Source: Hyalangium versicolor
Lineage (GTDB): Bacteria > Myxococcota > Myxococcia > Myxococcales > Myxococcaceae
Direction of reading: 5' to 3'
Length of the DNA: 64,000 bases
Assembly: GCF_020103695.1 (NCBI RefSeq)
Contig: NZ_JAHXBF010000014.1
Span: 44,297-108,296, forward strand
Shown: positions 51,962 through 62,453 of the stretch, piece by piece
Layout of the letters: every line of letters starts with the position of its first letter
Numbering within the stretch: position 1 is the first letter of the stretch
The notes under the pieces: generated by a model
The model's database searches: none
Seen by the model: the letters and a program-made list of their open reading frames with translations, nothing else
What the model was told of the DNA's origin: nothing
Made by a program: the position numbers and the translations under genes

Positions 51962-51988
51962 TGAACACCGTTCAGTGAACGCCGTTCA
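51962..51988. promoter_or_regulatory. Double-palindrome TetR operator
   Basis: Two adjacent 13-bp palindromes, TGAACACCGTTCA (51962-51974) and TGAACGCCGTTCA (51976-51988), share arms TGAAC/GTTCA around a 3-bp centre. They lie between the divergent epimerase (start 51927) and tetR-type (start 52033) genes, the classic site for a TetR repressor that controls both promoters. Confidence 0.75.
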
Positions 51989-52032
51989 TTTAATGTTGGC
52001 CGTTCGCGCCGTCAACCCTTAAAGTTCAAGTC

Positions 52033-52680
52033 ATGGGCAGCACAGAGAGAAAACAGAGGCAGAAAGCGCAGTTACGCGAGCAGATTCTGGAGGCAGCGCG
52101 GGACATCGTGGTCCGAGAGGGTTTTCGCGCGCTGTCGATGCGCAAGCTGGCGGACGCGGTGGAGTACGCGCCGGCAACGCTGTACCTGCACTTCGAGAAC
52201 CGGGACGAGATTGCCCAGGAGCTGTGCGCGAGGGGCTTCAAGGAGTTGTGGAGCGCCCTGTCTCCGGCCGCCTCGATAGCGGATCCGGTGGAGCGGTTGC
52301 GCGCGGCGGCGGAGCGCTACGTCAAGTTCGGAGTAAGCCATCCGGAGACCTACTCGTTCATCTTCTTGGAGGATCCGAAGATCACCAGCGCCGTGCTGCG
52401 CGGAAAGCCCAAGGAGGGAGGCGAGCAATCGTTCCGCCTTCTGGCGGGAGCCCTCGAGGAACTCCAGGCGCAAGGGCGACTGGCGCAGGGAGCGGAGCCT
52501 CAGCGGCTCGCGGAGGTGTTCTGGGCAGGGCTGCACGGCCTGGTGAGCCTCAAGGTGACGTGCGCGGACTTCCTGCAGACGCCTTCCGAGGTGCTCTCGG
52601 AGCACATGCTCCGCACCCTGCTCGGAGGAATGCTCCTGCCTGATCAGGCTCAGCCCTCCATCCAGGCATCTTCGTCCTGA
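52033..52680 (+). CDS. TetR family transcriptional regulator
   Basis: 215 residues. N-terminal helix-turn-helix: QLREQILEAARDIVVREGFR, ALSMRKLADAVEYAPATLYL then HFENRDEIAQELCARG. The C-terminal domain (ERLRAAAERYVKFGVSHPET, YSFIFLEDPKI) is a TetR ligand-binding core of the WHG-like subgroup. Divergent from an epimerase gene with two palindromes in the shared 105-bp region, so it probably represses itself and that gene. Ribosome binding site weak; the leader has AAAG 8 bp before the ATG. Effector unknown. Confidence 0.92.
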   Translation: MGSTERKQRQKAQLREQILEAARDIVVREGFRALSMRKLADAVEYAPATLYLHFENRDEIAQELCARGFKELWSALSPAASIADPVERLRAAAERYVKFGVSHPETYSFIFLEDPKITSAVLRGKPKEGGEQSFRLLAGALEELQAQGRLAQGAEPQRLAEVFWAGLHGLVSLKVTCADFLQTPSEVLSEHMLRTLLGGMLLPDQAQPSIQASSS

Positions 52681-52760
52681 TCCACGCCCGGACGGGCGAG
52701 CAACCAGCATTCCCATCGCAGGGGTCCACACGGAGCCTGGGACCCGGTACGCTTCGAGCT

Positions 52761-53471
52761 GTGAGCGAGTACGTCACCCATCGCGACGCACTGCCGGGCT
52801 TCCAGCTCGAGTCTCTCCGCGAGTCCCTGCTGGCCTCGCGCTTCGTGGGGCGCAGCCCACTGATGGGGACATTCCAGGCCAGTAAGGGCTTCGCCTTCAT
52901 CTTCACGGAGGCGGGCCAGCACACGCTGGTGGAGCGCTTCCCGTTCCTGAGCGACTACCTCGCGCTGGTGCAGGATCCGGCGACGACGCGCGGGCTGCTG
53001 CCGTGGCGCGAGCGGCTGTTCGGTGCGCGCAAGGATCGCCCTCGGCCCAACGCTTTCTACCTGAACCTCCTGCTGCTCGAGGCTGGCAAGAGCGTGGGGA
53101 GACACGTCGACGCCACGCTGAGAGAGCCCAGCGGTGTTCCAGGCGCGGTTCCCGAGCACGTCAGCGTGCTTTACCTGGAGATGCCAAAGGGGGTTCGAGG
53201 CGGAGCGTTGCAGTTGCTGCGAGAGGATCAGCCCGTGGGCCGAGTCCAGCCACGGCCGGGCCTGCTCGTGCAGTTCCGAGGGAGTCTCCAGCACGAGGTC
53301 CAGCCCTTCACGGGCGGCACGGAGGGAGCGCTGCGAGCGAGCCTGGTCTGTGAGCAGTACGCGTTCAGCCCGGAAGCGCTGGCCCGCGTCCCCACGTTCC
53401 GCATCCAGTCCAAGGCGGGCTTCGCGGCCTACCTGGATGCGCACCGTGAGCGTGAGACGGCGGCACAGTAG
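52761..53471 (+). CDS. 2OG-Fe(II) oxygenase-like protein
   Basis: 236 residues from a GTG start. The C-terminal half looks like a prolyl-4-hydroxylase-type double-stranded beta-helix: VGRHVDATLRE supplies H-x-D, HVSVLYLEMPKGVRGGALQL the core strand with GG, GRVQPRPGLLVQFRGSLQHE the distal His, and an Arg after it (ASLVCEQYAF region) may bind 2-oxoglutarate. Such enzymes hydroxylate proteins or small molecules. The N-terminal ~90 residues are specific to this protein. No partner gene suggests a substrate. Lies 80 bp after the TetR gene on the same strand. Confidence 0.8.
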   Translation: MSEYVTHRDALPGFQLESLRESLLASRFVGRSPLMGTFQASKGFAFIFTEAGQHTLVERFPFLSDYLALVQDPATTRGLLPWRERLFGARKDRPRPNAFYLNLLLLEAGKSVGRHVDATLREPSGVPGAVPEHVSVLYLEMPKGVRGGALQLLREDQPVGRVQPRPGLLVQFRGSLQHEVQPFTGGTEGALRASLVCEQYAFSPEALARVPTFRIQSKAGFAAYLDAHRERETAAQ

Positions 53472-53522
53472 CTGGACTATACGGCTGCACTGGTCCCACC
53501 CCGTGCAGGAGGCGATCGTCCG

Positions 53523-53873
53523 ATGAGCCTTGCGAAGAAGCTGAACCTCAAGGAAGGCGTGAAGGTCCGCGTCGTTGGCAAGCCCAAGGGCATCGATCTC
53601 GACGACGTGGAGACGACGACTTCGGCCAAGGCAGAGGCACTGCTCATCTTCGTCAAGACGCTGGCCGAGGTGGACGAGAAGTGCGCGCCGCTGATCGAAG
53701 CCGCGAAGGAGGATCGTATCGCCTGGGCGGCGTACCCGAAGGCAGGCCAGCTCGGGACGGACCTCAACCGGGACATCCTCTGGGCGCACCTGGACAAGCA
53801 GGGCATCCAGGGCGTGCGCCAGGTCGCGATCGACGAAGTCTGGAGCGCCCTGCGCTTCCGGCCGGCCAAGTAG
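53523..53873 (+). CDS. DUF3052-like small protein
   Basis: 116 residues, MSLAKKLNLKEGVKVRVVGK then GIDLDDVETTTSAKAEALLI. The pattern of KLg(i/l)kpG...v(l/v) at the start, (a/l)DvvivF-type strand and IAWAAYPKAGQLGTDLNRDI resembles DUF3052 proteins, in which a Trp-(x)-(x)-(Y/F)-PK-(x)3-(G/D)-(x)-D-(L/I) segment is conserved. No catalytic motif, signal peptide or membrane helix. The gene is alone, 51 bp after the oxygenase gene, and followed by a hairpin. Function unknown. Confidence 0.82.
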   Translation: MSLAKKLNLKEGVKVRVVGKPKGIDLDDVETTTSAKAEALLIFVKTLAEVDEKCAPLIEAAKEDRIAWAAYPKAGQLGTDLNRDILWAHLDKQGIQGVRQVAIDEVWSALRFRPAK

Positions 53874-53900
53874 GATCTCGAGGGACAATCCCCCGCAAAG

Positions 53901-53939
53901 CCGAAGGCCCCACCAGCGCTGTGCTGATGAGGCCTTCGG
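53901..53939. terminator. Hairpin between the DUF3052-like gene and tRNA-fMet
   Basis: 9-bp perfect stem CCGAAGGCC (53901-53909) / GGCCTTCGG (53931-53939) with an inner CAGC/GCTG. No clear T-run on either side. It probably ends the plus-strand gene and the minus-strand tRNA transcript. Confidence 0.55.
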
Positions 53940-53944
53940 TCCAA

Positions 53945-54019
<75 letters not shown>

Positions 54020-54047
54020 ATATGGGTACGACTCTGAGGAGAACGAC

Positions 54048-54079
54048 GGAGACCCTTCCGGTATTCCGGAAGGGTCTCC
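54048..54079. terminator. Strong hairpin between the two tRNA-fMet genes
   Basis: 14-bp perfect stem GGAGACCCTTCCGG (54048-54061) / CCGGAAGGGTCTCC (54066-54079) with a 4-nt loop TATT. It lies downstream of tRNA copy 2 (minus strand) and upstream of copy 1, so it is either a terminator or a processing signal. No T-run, so Rho-independent termination is not certain. Confidence 0.6.
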
Positions 54080-54089
54080 GGTGCTTCCA

Positions 54090-54164
<75 letters not shown>

Positions 54165-54230
54165 ACAAAGGCGAGGGCTAAGTACCGCCCCCACCCCAGT
54201 GCGTCAACTCCTTTTTCCGGAGCCCGCCCC

Positions 54231-56297
54231 TCAGACCTTCTTGTTCTTCAACAGGTCCGCGAGCGTGCCGAATCCCTTGCCGCTCGGCGCCTTCTGCGTC
54301 TTCTGCCACGCGTCCAGCTCCGCGCGCTCCTCCGCACGCTCGGCCGCGGTGATCGACAGCCGGATCTTCCCCGACGCGTCGATGTCCAGGATGGCCACCT
54401 TCACCTCCTGGCCCAGCGAGAAGTGCTTGCGCAGATCCGTGCCGCGATCCGTGCCCGTCTCCGCCGCGGGGATGAGGCCCTTGCCGCCCGGGAACTGCAG
54501 GAACACGCCGTAGGGCTCGATGCGATCCACCTTGCCCACCACCACCTGGCCCACCTTCGGGCGCGGGGCCGCGGGCTCGGCCGGCTTCGCTGGCGCCGCC
54601 GCCTTCGCCTCGGGCGCCGGACGCTCCTCGGGAGGACGCAGCGCATCCTCCTCGGTGATCTTCCGCAGGCCGATCCGCTTCTCGTTCGGATCGATCTTCT
54701 CGACCACCACCCAGATCGTCTCGCCCTCCTTCACCACGTCGCGCGGGTGCGCGATGCGGCGATCGGACAGCGCGGAGATGTGCACCAGGCCATCCACGCC
54801 CGGACGCAGCTCCACGAAGGCGCCGAAGGCCTGGAGGCGAACGACCTTGCCCTGCAGCCGGTCCCCTTCCTTGATGGAGGCCAGCGCCGCCTTGAACGGA
54901 TCCTCCTGGCGCGAGCGCATGGACAGCGTGATGCGCTCCTTGTGCTTGGCCTTGTCGGGCGAGTTCGGCTGGGCCGCCTCGAGACGGAGGATCTCCACCT
55001 CCACCTCGTCGCCCACCTTCACCACCTCGCTCGGGTGGCCTACGCGCACATGGGACAGCTCGGAGACGGGGATCATGCCCTCCACGCCGCCCAGGTCCAC
55101 GAACACGCCGAAGTCACGCACGCCGGTGACCTTGCCCTTGACGACCTTGCCCTCGGACAGGCCCTTGCGCGTCTGCTCCGCCAGCTTCTTCTGCTCTTCC
55201 TCGAGCAGCGAGCGCCGCGACAGCACCACGTTGCGGTCCCGCACTTCCGTCACGCGGAACGTCAGCTTCTCGCCGATGAACTGATCCGGCTTCTCCACGA
55301 AGCGGATGTCCAGCTGGCTGATGGGGCAGAACGCGCGCACGTCGCCGATGGCCACCTCGACGCCGCCCTTGTTCACGCCGAGCACCATGCCCTCCACCGG
55401 CATGCCCGAGGCGCGCGCCTCGGCCAGCATCGCCATGGAAGCGCCGCTCTTGGTCAGCGCCCGGCTCAGCAGCACGCCCCGAGCGCCCGCCTCGATGACG
55501 TGCGCCTCCAGCGTGTCGCCCACGCCGTAGCGCAGGATGCCCTCGTCGTCCTTCAGCTCGCGCAGCTCGATCATCGCCTCGCTCTTGACGCCATCGAGCG
55601 ACACGAACGCGGTGTCCGCGCCCAGCTGGAAGATCTTGCCCGACACCTTCTCGCCCACGCGCACGCTGCGGCGCGCCGGCACCCCGCCCTCCTTCACCTG
55701 CGCCTCGAACATCTCGGCGAAGGACTCGTTCTCGGGCACCTCCTCATAGAGGGCGCTGCTCGGCGCGGGCGCCGGAGCCGGACGAGGCGTGGGAGCAGGC
55801 GTCGGCACCGGAGTCGGAGCCGCGGCAGCCTCGGCCGCCGGAGCCTCACCCGCCGGAGCGGACTCGGTCGCCGCCGCAGGCTGCTCACCCACCGGCCCCC
55901 GCGTCTCGATGACGCCCGAGGCGCGCTTCACGACGACGAGCGGCCCGGAGGGCTTGCGCTCACCGCCACCCTTGCGCTCACCGCCGCCACCGCCGCGCGG
56001 CCCTCGATCGCCACCGCCGCCACCGCCACGGGGACGGCGATCCTCGCGAGGAGCTCCGGCGGACGCACCGGCGTTCTCACCCTCGGGCTTCGGGCGCGCA
56101 TCGCGTTCACCGCCTCCACGGCGGTCAGGCCCACCACGGCCTCGATCTCCTCCCCGGTCTCCGCCGCGATCACCTCCACGGCCCTCGCGCTCGCCACCGC
56201 GCCCCGAGGGGATACCCAGCATCACGTCACCGAAGGTGGCCTTTGGCTTCTTGGGACCAAACCCACCTGCTCCGGAACCGCTCTTCTCGTCGCTCAC
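54231..56297 (-). CDS. Multi-S1-domain RNA-binding protein with Arg-Gly-rich N-terminus
   Basis: 688 residues from a GTG (56295-56297, AGGAAGG upstream). Residues 1-120 are low-complexity Arg/Gly/Asp (GGDRGGDRGGDRGRGG), then an Ala/Pro linker (~120-190). About five S1 OB-fold repeats follow, for example VSGKIFQLGADTAFVSLDG, KVTGVRDFGVFVDLGGVEGM then IPVSELSHVRVGHP, VVRLQAFGAFVELRPGVDGL and VDRIEPYGVFLQFPGGKGLI. It resembles ribosomal protein S1 but lacks the usual length and has an RGG-type head, so it may be a second S1-like RNA chaperone. Located next to the tRNA genes. The exact role in translation is inferred. Confidence 0.9.
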   Translation of the reverse strand: MSDEKSGSGAGGFGPKKPKATFGDVMLGIPSGRGGEREGRGGDRGGDRGGDRGRGGPDRRGGGERDARPKPEGENAGASAGAPREDRRPRGGGGGGDRGPRGGGGGERKGGGERKPSGPLVVVKRASGVIETRGPVGEQPAAATESAPAGEAPAAEAAAAPTPVPTPAPTPRPAPAPAPSSALYEEVPENESFAEMFEAQVKEGGVPARRSVRVGEKVSGKIFQLGADTAFVSLDGVKSEAMIELRELKDDEGILRYGVGDTLEAHVIEAGARGVLLSRALTKSGASMAMLAEARASGMPVEGMVLGVNKGGVEVAIGDVRAFCPISQLDIRFVEKPDQFIGEKLTFRVTEVRDRNVVLSRRSLLEEEQKKLAEQTRKGLSEGKVVKGKVTGVRDFGVFVDLGGVEGMIPVSELSHVRVGHPSEVVKVGDEVEVEILRLEAAQPNSPDKAKHKERITLSMRSRQEDPFKAALASIKEGDRLQGKVVRLQAFGAFVELRPGVDGLVHISALSDRRIAHPRDVVKEGETIWVVVEKIDPNEKRIGLRKITEEDALRPPEERPAPEAKAAAPAKPAEPAAPRPKVGQVVVGKVDRIEPYGVFLQFPGGKGLIPAAETGTDRGTDLRKHFSLGQEVKVAILDIDASGKIRLSITAAERAEERAELDAWQKTQKAPSGKGFGTLADLLKNKKV

Positions 56298-56513
56298 TGC
56301 CGAGACCTTCCTGATGGAAATCCTGGCCGGGTTTCAGGCCAAACCGGGCTTCTGAAAAAGGCGGCGCACTCTACACGGGCAACAAGCTCGGACGGAAGTC
56401 GCTTGAGAGCTTTTGCGCCCACCACATCTGTTGCTTAACGCGTCAGGACTGGCGGTCCATCCCCCTGGACGAGAGGAATTGCCGCCTGCCTGCCTCCCTC
56501 CGGCCCTCGGGAT

Positions 56514-58217
56514 CTACCTCCCCAGGAGCCGCTTCACCCTGCGAAACACCGCCTGCGCCTGCGGCATGCCCAAGGCCCCCGTGAGCGCGAAGTAGACGAT
56601 TCCAAAGGGAAGAATGACCGCGGCGGCCGTGAGGATCGGGTGCATCGCCGGAGGCGCGAGCACGCTCCCACCCCACTCGGCACCCACACCCTCGATGGCC
56701 CCTCGGAGCCAGGTCAGCAGCTGCTTGGCGCCCAGGCCCACGAGCCCAGCCACGGCGGCACAGGCCCAGAGCTTCGGCAGCAACCCGGGCGGAGGACCTA
56801 CATGCCCCCCTATGCGCCGAGCGAGGCTCCGACGCAGAAGGCCGGCTTCCATCCAGGCCAGCGCGCCCGTCACGCCTGTAATGAAGACGCCACCCAGGTG
56901 GCGAGGCAGCCCCAGCATCTCCGGCAGGTACAGGCCCGTCACCCAGGTCAGGCCCGCCGTCAGCGCCACGCGGAGGACAGCGAAGCGCAGCGGCGTGCCG
57001 GGATCCTTCAGGGCATAGAAGGCCGAGGAGTAGAGGCGGCCCACGGCCGAGGACACGAGCCCCACCGCGGCGCCCATGAGCAGGTACCACACGTAACGCG
57101 AGTCCGCGGAGGTGAAGCGCCCCGTCTGCAGCAGTGCGGCGCCCACCACGTCACCTATGAAGAGGAACGCGGCGGCCGAGGGCACGACGAAGAAGGCCAC
57201 CCGGCGCGAGGCGGCATCGATGCGCTCTCGCAGCTTCGCGCTCACCGCCTCGGGAGTGGAATCCCCGGTGGCGCGCGACATCTCCGGCAGCTCAGCGGCG
57301 GACACGGCCATGCCGAAGAGGCTCACCGGGATGAGGTAGATCGTCTGTGCATAGAAGAGGGAGGACAGCGCCCGCTCGGACAGCAGCGAGGCCACAGCCG
57401 TGTCCACATAGGCGCTGATCTGCACCACGCCGCGCCCGATCACCACGGTGCCGAAGCTGCGCAGCACCCGCCGCACGGAGGCGCTCGCCGCAGAGATCGA
57501 AGGCCGGAACTTCCCGAGCAGCCGCAGCACGGGAGGCACCTGCACGGCGAACTGGAGGAAGCTGCCCAGCACCACCGCATAGGAGAGCTGCGCCACCAAC
57601 TCCCGCTCGGAGCTGCGTCCTCCCATGATCACCAGCGTGGCGATGAGGACGAGGTTCCACACCACTGGCGCCAGATAGGACAGGAAGAAGCGGCGGTGGC
57701 TGTTGAGGATGCCCAGACACCACGCCGACAGCACCAGCAACCCCGTTCCGGGGAAGACGATGCGCACCAGCTCGACGGCCAGCTCCCGGGAATCACCCTC
57801 CAGGCCGGGAGCAATGAGGTCCACGAACAGGGGTGTGGCCAGCATGCCTGCCGCCACCACGACACTGATGGCCAGCGCGAGCAGTCCAAAGATCGCCCCC
57901 GCCAGCCGGTCCGCCTCCTCGTCCTTCTTCTCTCCCAGCAACTGGGCGTAGACGGGGATGAAGGAGCCCGAGAGCACTCCCTCGCCGAACAGGTTCTGCA
58001 GGAAGTTCGGGATGCGAAGTGCCGCCTTGAAGACAGCCGTCGCCTCCGCGTTTCCCAGGTAGTGTGCGAAAACGCGCTCTCGCACCAACCCCATCAAGCG
58101 CGAGGCGAGGATGCCGGCGGCGACGAACAGCGCTCCCCGGCCGCTGCCCGGCTCTGGCTTCCGAGCGGGCGAGGCATTCTCCGAGGGTGGGTCCTGGCGA
58201 GGCACGGAGGCAGTCAA
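56514..58217 (-). CDS. murJ: MurJ lipid II flippase (MviN family)
   Basis: 567 residues, about 14 transmembrane helices. MurJ/MviN motifs: FVAAGILASRLMGLVRERVF then AHYLGNAEAT, FLQNLFGEGVLSGSFIPVYA, AQTIYLIPVSLFGMAVSAAE and RLYSSAFYALKDPGTPLRFA. It moves lipid II across the inner membrane for peptidoglycan synthesis. The family arginines (R in RER and later Arg-rich cavity residues) are present. The start is a TTG with no clear ribosome binding site; a GTG four codons downstream is possible. It is divergent from the encapsulin cargo gene across 106 bp. Membrane protein, essential in most bacteria. Confidence 0.95.
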   Translation of the reverse strand: MTASVPRQDPPSENASPARKPEPGSGRGALFVAAGILASRLMGLVRERVFAHYLGNAEATAVFKAALRIPNFLQNLFGEGVLSGSFIPVYAQLLGEKKDEEADRLAGAIFGLLALAISVVVAAGMLATPLFVDLIAPGLEGDSRELAVELVRIVFPGTGLLVLSAWCLGILNSHRRFFLSYLAPVVWNLVLIATLVIMGGRSSERELVAQLSYAVVLGSFLQFAVQVPPVLRLLGKFRPSISAASASVRRVLRSFGTVVIGRGVVQISAYVDTAVASLLSERALSSLFYAQTIYLIPVSLFGMAVSAAELPEMSRATGDSTPEAVSAKLRERIDAASRRVAFFVVPSAAAFLFIGDVVGAALLQTGRFTSADSRYVWYLLMGAAVGLVSSAVGRLYSSAFYALKDPGTPLRFAVLRVALTAGLTWVTGLYLPEMLGLPRHLGGVFITGVTGALAWMEAGLLRRSLARRIGGHVGPPPGLLPKLWACAAVAGLVGLGAKQLLTWLRGAIEGVGAEWGGSVLAPPAMHPILTAAAVILPFGIVYFALTGALGMPQAQAVFRRVKRLLGR

Positions 58218-58323
58218 AGGAGCGCGGCAATCTACGCAAGACGTTCACAGCCATGAAGCAAGAAGACAGCCATCCACTGTTTTCCTTGACGGTGCCCCCT
58301 GCGGGCCGCGATGGTCCCGCCCC

Positions 58324-58812
58324 GTGGCGAGTACCTCGGACAGCGAACTCCTGAACGACGTGGCGCGCATCCGGCGTGTGCTGGCGCGCGAACTCGAGAC
58401 CATCAACGAGTACGAAGCCTTCGCCCAGGCGGCCTCCAACCCCGAGGTCCGCGCGTTCTTCCTCCACCTGGCCGCCGAGGAGAAGGAGCACGTCTCCGAG
58501 GCCACCCAGATGCTGCGCATGCTGGACGCCGCGCAGAACGCTCACTTCGCCAACCCCATCGAGCCGGGCCACTTCCAGAAGGCCATCGGGGCAGCACCCG
58601 CCCCCTCGCCCGGCCCCTCGCCTGCCCCCACCCCCGCGCCCTCGGGTCCCGGGAACGGGGGCCGCAACCCGCCTGAGCCCATTTCCAACCTCCCCCCGCA
58701 GCGCGTCATCTACGGTTTGTCCGCTCCTCCTTCCGAGAACGCCTACCCGCTCACCGTGGGTTCGCTCAGGCGTTCCGGAGGCGGGGGCGGTGGCCGTGGT
58801 GGCGCTCGCTGA
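58324..58812 (+). CDS. encB: Encapsulin cargo, ferritin-like protein (EncB-like)
   Basis: 162 residues from a GTG at 58324. The first ~95 residues are a ferritin-like helical pair: VLARELETINEYEAFAQAAS with metal-binding Glu, and LHLAAEEKEHVSEATQMLRM with an ExxH motif. A Pro/Ala-rich flexible linker (~97-125) leads to the C-terminal peptide YPLTVGSLRRSGG. LTVGSLRR is the encapsulin-targeting peptide known from M. xanthus cargo. Packed inside the shell it would oxidise and store iron. The gene lies 27 bp before the shell gene, an operon. The ribosome binding site is weak. Confidence 0.92.
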   Translation: MASTSDSELLNDVARIRRVLARELETINEYEAFAQAASNPEVRAFFLHLAAEEKEHVSEATQMLRMLDAAQNAHFANPIEPGHFQKAIGAAPAPSPGPSPAPTPAPSGPGNGGRNPPEPISNLPPQRVIYGLSAPPSENAYPLTVGSLRRSGGGGGGRGGAR

Positions 58813-58839
58813 CGATTTCCTCCTTAGAGGAGCTTGCCG

Positions 58840-59706
58840 ATGCCTGACTTCCTTGGACATGCCGAGAACCCGCTCCGTGAAGAGGAGTGGGCCCGCCTGA
58901 ACGAGACCGTGATCCAGGTCGCTCGCCGTTCGCTCGTGGGCCGCCGCATCCTGGACATCTATGGACCGCTGGGCGCAGGCGTGCAGACGGTGCCCCATGA
59001 CGAGTACCAGGGCGTCTCCGCGGGCGCGGTGGACATCGTCGGCGAGCAGGAGACGGCCACCGTCTTCACCGACGCGCGCAAGTTCAAGACGATCCCCATC
59101 ATCTATAAGGACTTCCTGCTGCACTGGCGCGACATCGAGGCGGCCCGCATCCACAACATGCCGCTGGACGTGTCCGCCGCCGCCGGCGCCGCCGCCCTGT
59201 GCGCGCAGCAGGAAGACGAGCTCATCTTCTACGGGGACCCCAAGCTCGGCCACGAGGGCCTGATGACGGCCACGGGCCGGCTGACCGTGCCGCTCGGCGA
59301 CTGGACGCACCCGGGCGCCGGCTACATGGCCATCGTCGAGGCCACCCGAAAGCTCAACGAGCACGGTCACTATGGCCCCTACGCCGTGGTGCTCTCGCCG
59401 CGCCTGTACTCGCTGCTGCACCGCATCTACGAGAAGACGGGCGTGCTGGAGATCGAGACCATCCGCCAGCTGGCGTCGGACGGCGTCTACCAGTCCAACC
59501 GGCTGCGCGGGGAGTCGGGCGTGGTGGTGTCCACCGGCCGCGAGAACATGGACCTGGCCGTCGCCATGGACATGGTCACCGCCTACCTGGGCGCCTCGCG
59601 CATGAACCACCCGTTCCGTGTGCTCGAGGCCCTCATCCTGCGCATCAAGCACCCGGACTCGATCTGCACCCTCGAGGGTGCTGGCGTTCCCCCGATAAAG
59701 AAGTAG
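58840..59706 (+). CDS. encA: Encapsulin shell protein EncA
   Basis: 288 residues, close to the 287 of M. xanthus EncA. AGAGGAG lies 7 bp before the ATG. The start MPDFLGHAENPLREEEWARL, the E-loop/A-domain blocks ARRSLVGRRILDIYGPLGAG, FKTIPIIYKDFLLHWRDIEA and GESGVVVSTGRENMDLAVAM, and the end DSICTLEGAG are near-identical to EncA. It self-assembles into an icosahedral compartment with the HK97 phage capsid fold and takes up cargo through the LTVGSLRR peptide of the gene upstream. It probably sequesters iron during starvation and oxidative stress, as shown for M. xanthus. Confidence 0.98.
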   Translation: MPDFLGHAENPLREEEWARLNETVIQVARRSLVGRRILDIYGPLGAGVQTVPHDEYQGVSAGAVDIVGEQETATVFTDARKFKTIPIIYKDFLLHWRDIEAARIHNMPLDVSAAAGAAALCAQQEDELIFYGDPKLGHEGLMTATGRLTVPLGDWTHPGAGYMAIVEATRKLNEHGHYGPYAVVLSPRLYSLLHRIYEKTGVLEIETIRQLASDGVYQSNRLRGESGVVVSTGRENMDLAVAMDMVTAYLGASRMNHPFRVLEALILRIKHPDSICTLEGAGVPPIKK

Positions 59707-59731
59707 CCCCCGGGAGCCGCGAGGCGCGCAC

Positions 59732-61174
<1,443 letters not shown>

Positions 61175-61247
61175 ACGGGAGTTGCCGAAATATCCCCGCG
61201 AAGACGGGCGTTTCGGCCCCGCGTACCGCTCGACACAGGGAGCATGA

Positions 61248-62297
61248 ATGCGGCCGTCTCTTCCCACTCTTGGAGAACCTCCGAAGCGCAACCGCTTCGG
61301 CTCCGTCGTCGTCTTCTCGCTGATCCTTGGCGGGGCGGCCGGCGGCGTGTGGTGGTGGAAGCAGCACAAGGGTGCGCTGCCGCTCCAGGCCCCTCCTGCC
61401 ACTGTCGCCATCGCGCCCCAGGCCGCGGGCGATGCGGGGACGACCGTCGCGGCGGCTCCCACGCCTCCCCCGCCCCCGTCGGATCCGCTCGTCGCGGCCG
61501 GCCTGTCCCGCGCCTCGGTGAAGATCGGCGGCCCCCTGGAGACGGCGCTCGTCCAGGCCACGGATCCCACCGTGGGGCCCGCGTTGGCACAGGTGGTGAC
61601 GCGCAGCCTCGTGTGGTGGGTGCGCGTACCCAACGAGATCCTCCGCGGCGACACCTTGGACGTGCTCTACCAGCTGCGCCCCGGTGAGGAGCCGCTCGTC
61701 CACGCCGTGCGCTTCGTCAGCAGCAAGACCGGCCAGACACACCGCGCCTACCGCTTCCAGCCCCAGGGCGATACCTATGCCCGCTACTACCTGCCCACCG
61801 GCGAGGAGATGGAAGAGCGCCTGGAGCACTCCCCCCTGGACGACTACGAGCAGGTGACGTCCCTGCTGCGCGACGGCCGGGGCCACAAGGGCGTGGACTT
61901 CAAGACGGCCGTGGGCTCCCAGGTGAAGGCCCCCTTCACCGGCGTCATCAAGCGGAAGAACTGGAACTTCAGCGGCAACGGCAACTGCCTGGAGCTGGAG
62001 GAGCTCGGCGGGAAGCGGCGGCGTGCGCTCTTCCTCCACCTGTCGGAGCTGCCCAAGAGTCTCAAGCCCGGGGCGCGCTTCTCCACGGGCCAGGCGCTTG
62101 GCCAGAGCGGCAACAGCGGCCACTCCTTCGCCCCCCACCTTCACTACCAGCTCATGACGCAGGATGACCGGGTGATGGACCCCTTCGAGAGCCACCGCAC
62201 CTACCGGCGCACCCTGTCCGCCGAGCAGCGGCCGGCCCTCGAGGCCGAGATCCGGCGGATGGACTCGCTGCTGAGCCAGCCCGTGGCCGGAAATTGA
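61248..62297 (+). CDS. M23 family (LytM-type) peptidase, membrane-anchored
   Basis: 349 residues. One N-terminal transmembrane helix (GSVVVFSLILGGAAGGVWWW, ~18-37) followed by a Pro/Ala linker. A middle domain (~90-190, RSLVWWVRVPNEILRGDTLD) resembles the OapA/LysM-like region of such peptidases. The C-terminal LytM domain has HKGVDFKTAVGSQVKAPFTG (HxxxD zinc ligands) and SFAPHLHYQLM (HxH). It cleaves peptidoglycan cross-links in cell division or remodelling. Located 73 bp after the NtrC-type regulator. Activity is likely because both metal motifs are intact. Confidence 0.93.
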   Translation: MRPSLPTLGEPPKRNRFGSVVVFSLILGGAAGGVWWWKQHKGALPLQAPPATVAIAPQAAGDAGTTVAAAPTPPPPPSDPLVAAGLSRASVKIGGPLETALVQATDPTVGPALAQVVTRSLVWWVRVPNEILRGDTLDVLYQLRPGEEPLVHAVRFVSSKTGQTHRAYRFQPQGDTYARYYLPTGEEMEERLEHSPLDDYEQVTSLLRDGRGHKGVDFKTAVGSQVKAPFTGVIKRKNWNFSGNGNCLELEELGGKRRRALFLHLSELPKSLKPGARFSTGQALGQSGNSGHSFAPHLHYQLMTQDDRVMDPFESHRTYRRTLSAEQRPALEAEIRRMDSLLSQPVAGN

Positions 62298-62310
62298 GGC
62301 CACCCATTTC

Positions 62311-62339
62311 TTGACACCCCTCGGCATGGCGGCTAGCGT
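62311..62339 (+). promoter_or_regulatory. Sigma-70-type promoter for the outer-membrane protein
   Basis: TTGACA at 62311-62316 and TAGCGT at 62334-62339 with a 17-bp spacer. It precedes the gene at 62454, leaving a leader of about 105 nt. The -10 is weak. Confidence 0.45.
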
Positions 62340-62453
62340 CCCTGACAATTTCTCAACAGTTCTCAGGGGTTAGGCCACCGTAGCTCGCAGTCCTGAGGGG
62401 GGCTGCCGGCATTCGCGGGCCCTGGGAACGCCTAGGGTTTCTTCGGAGGTCGG

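Noticed and set aside
58253..58354. 33-codon frame before the encapsulin cargo gene, containing SLTVPPAG
   Set aside because: It resembles an encapsulin-targeting peptide only superficially and ends within the cargo gene in another frame. There is no ribosome binding site, so coincidence is more likely.
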